DNA of 6,776 nucleotides from Phycisphaerae bacterium. Its GTDB lineage: Bacteria > Planctomycetota > Phycisphaerae > Phycisphaerales > SM1A02. Position 1 is the stretch's first letter, and each line of letters starts with the position of its first letter. Both the position numbers and the translations under genes were made by a program. The DNA is taken from NCBI GenBank assembly GCA_002684755.1, contig NYVS01000021.1, forward strand, positions 22,788 to 29,563, in the 5' to 3' direction. Shown piece by piece: positions 1 through 5,926 of this stretch. The notes beneath the pieces were generated by a model that was not told where the DNA came from, made no database searches, and saw only the letters and a list, made by a program, of their open reading frames with translations.

Positions 1-28
1 CTCCGTGGATCATGTTGGAGTCGTTCAT
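1..28 (-). CDS. N-terminal fragment of an unidentified protein, cut by the window edge
   Basis: Reading the minus strand from an ATG at 28-26 gives nine codons, MNDSNMIHG, before the window ends. The start is supported in two ways. Its ATG overlaps the TGA stop of the upstream small membrane protein gene in an ATGA arrangement, and a Shine-Dalgarno-like GAAGGTGA lies six bases upstream (42-35 on the minus strand). It therefore looks like the next gene of a minus-strand operon, translationally coupled to its neighbour. Nine residues are far too few to assign a family. An accidental ATG cannot be excluded, but the combination of overlap and ribosome-binding site makes a real start more likely than not. 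Confidence 0.5.
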
Positions 29-291
29 GAGTCGTCACCTTCGGCGTCCAGACCGTCGAAATCGACGTCGGAATCGATGTTCGCCTGGCCGCGTCGACGG
101 CCGCCTTCCCGCCAGGGATCCAGCGGCGAACGAGCCCGGGGCCGCCTCGAACCCTCGGTCTTTCTCCGTCCTCGGATCCGGAGGGCCGCCAGGAGCGGAA
201 TGAGGAGGACCACCACGACCACCACCAGCAGGAACAGAAGCATGCCCGCGGAGTTGGCCATTTCAGCCGGATCAGGATTCGGAGGCGTCAT
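25..291 (-). CDS. Small single-pass membrane protein of unknown function
   Basis: This 88-residue protein is not one I recognise. A short polar N-terminus rich in Pro and Asn (residues 1-16) is followed by one very hydrophobic segment at about 17-37 that includes six valines in a row (V23-V28). Next come a basic stretch, RIRGRRK (38-44), more Arg-rich sequence to about residue 69, and an acidic tail (72-88: many Asp/Glu, ending GDDS). By the positive-inside rule the N-terminus should face the periplasm and the basic-then-acidic tail the cytoplasm. A DPWREGGRR stretch near residues 58-66 is the most motif-like part. The ATG at 291 lacks a good Shine-Dalgarno; ATGs at residues 11 and 17 are possible alternative starts. 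Its stop overlaps the next minus-strand start (ATGA). A membrane span in only one reading frame, the operon-like overlap and the divergent arrangement favour a real gene. Its function is unknown. Confidence 0.7.
   Translation of the reverse strand: MTPPNPDPAEMANSAGMLLFLLVVVVVVLLIPLLAALRIRGRRKTEGSRRPRARSPLDPWREGGRRRGQANIDSDVDFDGLDAEGDDS
35..42 (-). promoter_or_regulatory. Ribosome binding site for the edge-truncated minus-strand gene
   Basis: The minus strand reads GAAGGTGA here, matching the GGTGA part of the anti-Shine-Dalgarno complement. It sits six bases before the ATG at 28-26, inside the 3' end of the upstream gene. It is the main support, with the ATGA overlap, for calling a second minus-strand gene. 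Confidence 0.5.
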
Positions 292-407
292 TGCCGAAGT
301 GTATGGGCCGCATCCCGATCGGCGGGCCGGGATCGAATTAGAATGACGAAACCAGTTCCGGCCCCGCTCGGAGCCGGATTTCCTCCGGGATCGATCCCGG
401 GGACCGA
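292..407. promoter_or_regulatory. Divergent intergenic region, likely promoters for both gene groups
   Basis: This gap separates the minus-strand pair from the plus-strand operon, so it must carry the promoters if both are transcribed from here. The only A+T-rich patch is around 335-350. On the plus strand TAGAAT (339-344) matches the -10 consensus at five of six bases. On the minus strand TCTAAT (342-337) does likewise. Neither has a recognisable -35 TTGACA at the usual spacing, so the promoter assignment is weak. The region also holds the palindrome at 385-400 and a partial copy of it at 327-336. Confidence 0.35.
385..400. repeat. Perfect 16-bp palindrome just upstream of the AsmA-like gene
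   Basis: CCGGGATCGATCCCGG is its own reverse complement over all 16 bases. It ends seven bases before the ATG at 408. As DNA it could be an operator for a dimeric regulator. As RNA it could fold into a six-base-pair stem with a TCGA loop, partly overlapping the place where a ribosome-binding site would lie. Its left ten bases, CCGGGATCGA, occur again at 327-336 in the same intergenic region. G+C-rich sequence with frequent GATC and TCGA makes short palindromes common, so function is uncertain. Confidence 0.4.
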
Positions 408-3400
408 ATGGACCGTACTCAGACCATGGCCAACGCCGCGACCACAGCTCGACCCCGAACCCCCCGTCCCTGGCGGCGGCGTTTCGCGCGGCTGGTGATC
501 GCCTTCGCGGTGGTGCTGGTCGGCCTCGCGTTCCTTCGCAACTCGCTCATCACGCTGCTGCTCGAGGACGAACTCCATCGTCGAACCGGCGCCGAGGTCA
601 CGGTCGAGAATCTCGACGTCGAAGGTCTTCGGCACGTGCGGATCGGCAGCATCGCCCTCGACGCGCCGGGCTGGAAGGGTGATGCGGCCCAGGTCCTGCG
701 AATCGACGATCTGTCGGCGTCGGTCCGACTGCTGCCGTTGCTGTCGGGCACGCTCGAATTCGAATCGATCCACGCCGACCGGGTGCTGGTACGGATCGCG
801 GAACGGGCGAACGACGCCGCCGAGATCAACGTCATGTCGCTCGAACCGCCGAAGACCGACGACGAGGACGAGGAGGAGGACGACCGGGACGAGGACCGCA
901 CGGTCCGTGGCCTCGGCCTTGGAACGATCGAGATCGCGCGGCTCGAGATCGAAAGCGGCTTCGAGACCGATGACGCCGAGTCCGCCAACTACGAGGTCGT
1001 CGGAACCTCGGCCTTCAACGCGATCCTCGATCCGCCCGACGATGCCGATCCTCGAATGGCGTTCACGCTGGCGGCGATCGAGGACGGTCGGACCACGGCG
1101 CTCGCCAAGGGGCATCTCGACGAGAAGACCGGAGGCGTCGAATTCAGGATCGACGACGTGGATCTTCAACTCGGCGTCGATCTCGCCCTCTCCGCGTCGG
1201 CCCGCGCCTTCGTCTCCGAACTCGATCTCGACGGCGTGCTGCGCACCGCGACGGTCGGCTGGCGGCCGGGGGAGGATCCGACCGCGACCCTCGAGGTGGA
1301 GAACCTCGCACTCACGCTTCCGCCGGGCCTCGACCTGGAATCGGAGTGGGTTCGGTTCGCGGACGGCCGGATCCTCGATGAGAACCCACCGCTCCCGCGG
1401 GTCACCCTGGATTCGGGTCGGATCGATCTCGATGGACGAAATCTCCTGGTCCGGGGAAATCGCGGTCGCGTGGTGGCGAGTGGTGGAGACGAAGCCATCG
1501 TCCCGGTCGATCTCAGCACCGAGATCCGGGTCCGGCTCGAGTCGGCGGAGGCAGCCACGACGGACCAGCCGATCGCATCCTGGGGAATGAGACTTCTCGA
1601 AGAGGCGCCGTTTCGAATCGACGTGTCGCTCCGCGACTTCAAATCCGACGACGACGGCCGCACGGTCGCGGATCTTCCGAGACCCGTCGCCGAGGCGTTG
1701 GAGCTGCTCACCGCGCAGGCCTGGAACCTGACCGCGACCGCCACGGTCGCACGGGGATCCCTCGAGCCGGGCACGCCGATCAGCCGGGACGACTCGATCG
1801 TCGCCAGCGCCGATCTCTGGCTCACGGGTGGGCGCGGCATGTACGAGAAGTTCCTCTATCCGCTGAAGGACGTCGACGCGCAACTCACCGTCGAGGACGA
1901 ACGGATCCGCATCGTCTCCCTCAGCGGCCGCGGCCCCGACGACGGGCGGCTTCGTCTGACCGGTGAGATCCTCGGAACCGGCGACGATGCCGCGGTCGAT
2001 CTCGTGCTCCAGTCGGATCGGATCGGCCTCGACGAGCACCTGCTCGACGCCCTCCCGGATTCCACCGAACGCGGACTCCGGACGCTCTTCGACCAGACCG
2101 CGTTCGAACGCCTCCAGGCGGCCGGACTTCTGGTCGACGAGGAACGAATCGACGTGATGCGGGCTTCACTCGCCGAGGCGAAGGCGCTCCGCTTCGAAGC
2201 CCTCGATCGAGACGACCTTGAAGAGGTCGACCGCCTCGATCAGCGGATCGATCGCTGCGAGACGATCATCGCCGACGGCCCGTTCGCGCTCGGCGGTCAC
2301 GGTCGGATGCGGCTCCGGGTCCATCGACCGCGCGGGGTCGGGATTCCCGTGGCGGTCGAAGGCGACATCCGGCTCGAAGACGTCGGTGCGATCTTCAATC
2401 GATTCCCGTACCCACTCCATGTGTCCGACGGTGCGATCCGGCTCGAGGACCTCGCGGTCGTTCTCGAGCCGCCCGGACTCTCGCTCACCACGCCTGCCGG
2501 CGGACGCGGGCGTCTCAGCGGTCGAATCGATCTGCCGAGGGACGGACGCGGAAGCCGGGACGTCCTCCCGGACCTCGAACTCACGGTCACCAACGATCCG
2601 CTGAATCCCACCCTGCTCGCCTCCATCCCGCCCCGGGTCGACGATGGCCGGACCGCGGACGAGATTCCGGGCTGGCCCGGCGAACGCCGATCGGAAGCCG
2701 TCGAACCCATCATCGACATGGGACTGGAAGGCGACCTCGACTACCACGGGCGAATCGGATCGACCGAGACCGGCTCCACCTTCATCGACTTCACGATCCT
2801 GCTCGACGACGGCAGCGCCAGCCCCGGACGGAACACCGATGGAGACGCCCCGGACGCCGACCTGATCTGGCCGCGCGGCTTCGAACTGGACGACGTGAGC
2901 GCCGTGCTGTCCGTGACCGACGAACTCGTGGAACTCCGGTCCTTCAACGGGCGCCGCGGAACGGGGACCGTCATCGCGAACGGTCGGTACGAGATCGAAG
3001 ATCGACTCGGCACCGGAAACGCCCGGCTGCAGAAACTCGCCATCGAGGACTATCTCCTCGATTTCATTCCCGATCCCTCGATCCCACGGGCGAGACGCCT
3101 CTGGAGTCGCTGGCGACCGGAGGGCAGGTACGACGCCCGGATCGACTGGTTGGAGACCGAAGGGGTCTCGACGATCAAGGTCGACGCGAGCCCGCGGAAC
3201 GTCGCGATCGACACCGAAGTCGGCCGCACCTCCATCGAATTCGACCGAGGCGGGCTTCGCTTCCGCGACGACGTGATCCTCGTCGACGACATCGCGATGC
3301 GATCCTCCACGAACGGCGTGGTCGATGGCTCGATCCGGCTGGGCGGCGGATACGGCCTTTCACCGGAATCGGGCGACCACGACCTCGAGGGACTCGTCGA

Positions 3401-4868
3401 GGTGGGACGGTTCGAGTCGCCGGCCCTCGACGAGATCTTCCGCCTCGCGGTCGGCGAGGGCTTCGCCGACTGGTGGCGGGAACGTCGCCCCGAAGGAGAA
3501 TTCGAGGGCCGATTCTCGATCGCGAGCGGTCGCGACCGTTCGGTGCAGGCCGAACTCCAGCCGTCCACCTTCACGATCCAGGCGACGCCCGGTGCGGAGG
3601 AGACGCGCGGCGGCGGCGTGGTTCGGCGCGGTGGCGTGGTCGGCATCGAGGACGACCAGGTCCGGATCGGCCCGCTCGAGCTGATCGGCGATCGCGACAC
3701 CACCTGTCGCTTCACCTTCGGCATCACGGATTTCGAAGCACCGAAGATCAAGGGTGAATTCCGCCTCGATGCCCCGGACAGCCGCGTGCCCGAGATCGGA
3801 TTCCTGACCCCCCCGTTCTCCAGCATCGTGGGACCGTCGATGTTGACCACCGGCGCGATCCGGGTCAGCGGCGACATCGAGGCGGTGTACGGAAGCGACG
3901 CGAATGAGGGTTCCGACGCCACCGGGTCCACGGACGATGATCCCGTGCACTACCGGGCGTCCGGCGCGATGCGGTTCGTCGACGGCGACGGGCTCGTCGG
4001 TGACGTGGGACTCACGAAGATCGCGGGCGTGATGCGTCTCGGCCTCGTCGCCGAACGCGGACACGCCACGGAGTTCGACCTCGACGCCCGCATCGCGAGC
4101 ATGCTGGTCGAAGGACGACCGGTCGACGGCGTGGCGCTCCTCGGCACCTTCGACCCCGCGAGCGAGCGGGATGCGGCGGACGGCGTCCTCGTCGACATCA
4201 CCGAAGCCTCGATCGGCGGCGGGCTCGTACGGGGCCGGTTCCGCTTCGATCTCGAGGGCGATGCCTACCGGCTCGGACTTCAACTCCACGACGCCGATCT
4301 CGCGGTCGTCGCCCGCGACGTCGACGAACCGGGCCCACCCGCAGGCCCACTCCCCGGGCGAATCTCGGCGAGGCTCGATCTGGAGGGTCTCATGGACGCC
4401 CCGGAGAGTCGGATCGGAAGCGGCCGGATCCTCGTGCAGGACGCTCGTCTCGCGGACGGTGGATCGGTGGCCCTGCTGCAACTCGGCCAGTTGATGCCAC
4501 CGATCGCCGAGGATCTCGCGACGGCCCGAGCGGATCTCTGGATCGATGGCGGCGAGGTGCTGCTCGACGACGTCACCCTCGAATCCGACGCCCTCGTGCT
4601 CGCGGGCGACGGCCGGCTCCGTCTCGACGACTGGCAATGGTCGGTCCGACTCGTGCCCCGGGGAACCCTGCCGGGGCTCAGCGACCTTGTTTCCGCCGTT
4701 TCCGGGACCTTGGCCGTGATCGACGTCGGCGGCACGCCGGGCGAACCGGAAATTTCGGTGACCCCCCTCCCGATGGTGTTGCCGCCCCCCGACATCGAGC
4801 CGATGAAAGATACTTCCGACGTCTCGCCCGACGAGACGAACGCCCCCACCGAGGAATCCGCGCCGTGA
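408..4868 (+). CDS. Very large AsmA/YhdP-like inner-membrane-anchored envelope protein
   Basis: This 1486-residue protein begins with an Arg-rich cytoplasmic segment (15-28). A membrane anchor follows at about 27-52, and the rest is a long, presumably periplasmic body of alternating beta-strand sequence. Residues about 54-140 resemble the AsmA N-terminal region, with a typical pattern of GAEVTVENLDVEGLRHVRIG, then strands about levels and scales of the form LEFESIHADRVLVRI. The C-terminal block (about 1339-1453) resembles the AsmA-like C-terminal domain: a GRILVQDARL strand, a LADG/LLQLGQLMPP helix, then GDGRLRLDDWQW and a final IDVGGTPGEPEISVTPLP. A Pro/Thr/Asp/Glu tail (1454-1486) ends it. 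Members of the AsmA/YhdP/TamB group form long hydrophobic grooves and take part in phospholipid movement to, or homeostasis of, the outer membrane. That role here is inferred from fold-like pattern only. Odd points are an acidic run (151-163) and a helical insert (about 557-620). ATG 426 (M7) is an alternative start. The stop overlaps the next gene by four bases. A generic AsmA-like label is safer than any specific symbol. Confidence 0.8.
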   Translation: MDRTQTMANAATTARPRTPRPWRRRFARLVIAFAVVLVGLAFLRNSLITLLLEDELHRRTGAEVTVENLDVEGLRHVRIGSIALDAPGWKGDAAQVLRIDDLSASVRLLPLLSGTLEFESIHADRVLVRIAERANDAAEINVMSLEPPKTDDEDEEEDDRDEDRTVRGLGLGTIEIARLEIESGFETDDAESANYEVVGTSAFNAILDPPDDADPRMAFTLAAIEDGRTTALAKGHLDEKTGGVEFRIDDVDLQLGVDLALSASARAFVSELDLDGVLRTATVGWRPGEDPTATLEVENLALTLPPGLDLESEWVRFADGRILDENPPLPRVTLDSGRIDLDGRNLLVRGNRGRVVASGGDEAIVPVDLSTEIRVRLESAEAATTDQPIASWGMRLLEEAPFRIDVSLRDFKSDDDGRTVADLPRPVAEALELLTAQAWNLTATATVARGSLEPGTPISRDDSIVASADLWLTGGRGMYEKFLYPLKDVDAQLTVEDERIRIVSLSGRGPDDGRLRLTGEILGTGDDAAVDLVLQSDRIGLDEHLLDALPDSTERGLRTLFDQTAFERLQAAGLLVDEERIDVMRASLAEAKALRFEALDRDDLEEVDRLDQRIDRCETIIADGPFALGGHGRMRLRVHRPRGVGIPVAVEGDIRLEDVGAIFNRFPYPLHVSDGAIRLEDLAVVLEPPGLSLTTPAGGRGRLSGRIDLPRDGRGSRDVLPDLELTVTNDPLNPTLLASIPPRVDDGRTADEIPGWPGERRSEAVEPIIDMGLEGDLDYHGRIGSTETGSTFIDFTILLDDGSASPGRNTDGDAPDADLIWPRGFELDDVSAVLSVTDELVELRSFNGRRGTGTVIANGRYEIEDRLGTGNARLQKLAIEDYLLDFIPDPSIPRARRLWSRWRPEGRYDARIDWLETEGVSTIKVDASPRNVAIDTEVGRTSIEFDRGGLRFRDDVILVDDIAMRSSTNGVVDGSIRLGGGYGLSPESGDHDLEGLVEVGRFESPALDEIFRLAVGEGFADWWRERRPEGEFEGRFSIASGRDRSVQAELQPSTFTIQATPGAEETRGGGVVRRGGVVGIEDDQVRIGPLELIGDRDTTCRFTFGITDFEAPKIKGEFRLDAPDSRVPEIGFLTPPFSSIVGPSMLTTGAIRVSGDIEAVYGSDANEGSDATGSTDDDPVHYRASGAMRFVDGDGLVGDVGLTKIAGVMRLGLVAERGHATEFDLDARIASMLVEGRPVDGVALLGTFDPASERDAADGVLVDITEASIGGGLVRGRFRFDLEGDAYRLGLQLHDADLAVVARDVDEPGPPAGPLPGRISARLDLEGLMDAPESRIGSGRILVQDARLADGGSVALLQLGQLMPPIAEDLATARADLWIDGGEVLLDDVTLESDALVLAGDGRLRLDDWQWSVRLVPRGTLPGLSDLVSAVSGTLAVIDVGGTPGEPEISVTPLPMVLPPPDIEPMKDTSDVSPDETNAPTEESAP
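4851..4856 (+). promoter_or_regulatory. Ribosome binding site fixing the GTG start of the LOG-family gene
   Basis: GAGGAA lies eight bases before GTG 4865, within the last codons of the AsmA-like gene. This decides the start. The same frame stays open further upstream to an ATG at 4637, but that would embed over 200 bases inside the AsmA-like C-terminal domain, whereas the GTG has both a Shine-Dalgarno and a GTGA stop/start overlap. Confidence 0.7.
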
Positions 4869-5926
4869 CCGAAGGCCGAAAGCCCCATCCCGACTCCCAT
4901 GCCCGCGACGAGGCGATCCGCGACCTCGCCGCCCGGTATTCCGAACTTCCGAATGGTCGACGTCGCTCGCTCATCGAGCAGATGATCGCCACGAGCCTCC
5001 GACTCGGCCGCGACGACTCCCACACCGGCGAATTGAAACTGATCAATTCGGCGCTCAAGGAGCTGCGATATTCCTACCGCGTGTTCCGACCCTGGATCCT
5101 GCGTCGGAAGATCTCGATCTTCGGTTCCGCGCGGACACCCGAGGATCATCCCGACTACATCGCGGCCCGGGAGTTCGGCAGGCTCATGGGCGAGGTCGAC
5201 TGGATGTCGATCACCGGCGCGGGCGACGGCATCATGAAAGCCGGTCACGAAGGTCCCGGACACGAGTCGAGCTTCGGCCTCCGGATCCGGCTCCCCTTCG
5301 AGACCACCGCGAACGAGGTGATCGCCGCCGATCCGAAGCTGATCAACTTCCAGTACTTCTTCACCCGCAAGGTGATGTTCCTCACCCACTCGGACGCGAT
5401 CGCCGCGCTCCCCGGCGGGTTCGGAACCATGGACGAGCTCTTCGAGGCGCTGACCCTGATCCAGACGGGGAAGTCGTATCCGATGCCGATCATCCTGCTC
5501 GAGGGCGAGGGCGGTTCCTACTGGCGACGCTGGGTGGACTTCATCCGCGAGGAACTGCTCGACAACGGCTGGCTCAGTCCAGCGGACATGTCGCTGCTCG
5601 AGGTCGCATCCGATCCCGCGGACGCCCGCGATCGGGTCCTCCGGTTCTATCGCGTCTACCACTCCTGCCGCTACGTCCGCGACGAGTTCGTGATCCGGCT
5701 GAAGCGTCGCATCACCGAGCCCGAGCGGGCCGGGCTCGAGGAGCGATTCGGCATGCTCGCGAAGGACGGCGCCTTGCGGACCGGCGGTCCGCTCGACGGC
5801 GAGGAGGAACACCTCGATCTCCCGAGGCTTCATTTCGCGTCGAAGCGGCGGGACTTCGGTGTCCTCCGGCAGCTGATCGACGCGGTCAACGATCTCGACC
5901 CGAAACCGGCGGCCGCGTCCGTATGA
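4865..5926 (+). CDS. LOG-family (TIGR00730-type) Rossmann-fold nucleotide-binding protein, long form
   Basis: The 353-residue product, read from GTG 4865, carries the hallmark LOG signatures. These are KISIFGSAR (82-90) at the first strand and its phosphate-binding turn; ITGAGDGIMKAGHEG (116-130), equivalent to the usual GGGPGIMEA loop; TRKVMF (167-172), matching the RKxxM motif; and LPGGFGTMDE (182-191), the PGGxGTxxE motif. By family, Arg168 and Glu191 correspond to catalytic residues that release ribose 5-phosphate from a nucleoside monophosphate, as in cytokinin-activating LOG enzymes and related bacterial nucleotide nucleosidases. The substrate cannot be read from sequence; many bacterial members act as general nucleotide nucleosidases. 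Unlike short LOG proteins (about 180-200 residues), this one has a helical N-terminal extension (1-80) and a C-terminal extension (about 265-353, with YHSCRYVRDEFVIRLKRR and RRDFGVLRQLIDAVND). It thus belongs to the long subgroup with the SFGLRIRLPFE segment (136-146). Loop position 121 is Asp where Pro is usual. It is expected to be cytoplasmic, with no signal peptide. It is coupled to the genes on both sides by 4-base overlaps. Confidence 0.92.
   Translation: MTEGRKPHPDSHARDEAIRDLAARYSELPNGRRRSLIEQMIATSLRLGRDDSHTGELKLINSALKELRYSYRVFRPWILRRKISIFGSARTPEDHPDYIAAREFGRLMGEVDWMSITGAGDGIMKAGHEGPGHESSFGLRIRLPFETTANEVIAADPKLINFQYFFTRKVMFLTHSDAIAALPGGFGTMDELFEALTLIQTGKSYPMPIILLEGEGGSYWRRWVDFIREELLDNGWLSPADMSLLEVASDPADARDRVLRFYRVYHSCRYVRDEFVIRLKRRITEPERAGLEERFGMLAKDGALRTGGPLDGEEEHLDLPRLHFASKRRDFGVLRQLIDAVNDLDPKPAAASV

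Noticed and set aside
5..346. Plus-strand open frame across the left edge and intergenic region
   Set aside because: It is antisense to the small membrane protein. It has Arg/Ser/Thr-rich low-complexity content, and the minus-strand frame has a convincing membrane span and a coupled stop/start.
288..2039. Long open frame (583 codons) antisense to the AsmA-like gene
   Set aside because: It lies opposite a gene with clear domain structure. The favoured sense codons (GAC, GTC, GAG, CTC, ATC, GAT) read as permitted codons on the reverse strand, so stops are rare there. The product is Arg/Asp/Glu-rich without domains or a membrane span, typical of a shadow frame in G+C-rich DNA.
3360..4637. Antisense open frame of 425 codons opposite the 3' half of the AsmA-like gene
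   Set aside because: Same codon-complement artefact. The product is His/Asp/Glu/Arg-rich with no recognisable motif, and no start context or operon logic supports it.
4637..4864. Upstream ATG start for the LOG-family gene at 4637
   Set aside because: It would put 228 extra bases inside the AsmA-like C-terminal domain and add a Pro/Arg/Gly-rich stretch not expected in the family. GTG 4865 has a Shine-Dalgarno and a GTGA overlap.
4790..4864. Possible intrinsic terminator between the AsmA-like and LOG genes
   Set aside because: The genes overlap, and no stem followed by a T-run is present.
4280..5833. Antisense open frame of 517 codons spanning the AsmA-like/LOG junction
   Set aside because: It covers the whole LOG catalytic core, whose sense-strand motifs are unmistakable, and it crosses two genes. 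Its composition changes at the gene boundary, as expected for a shadow.
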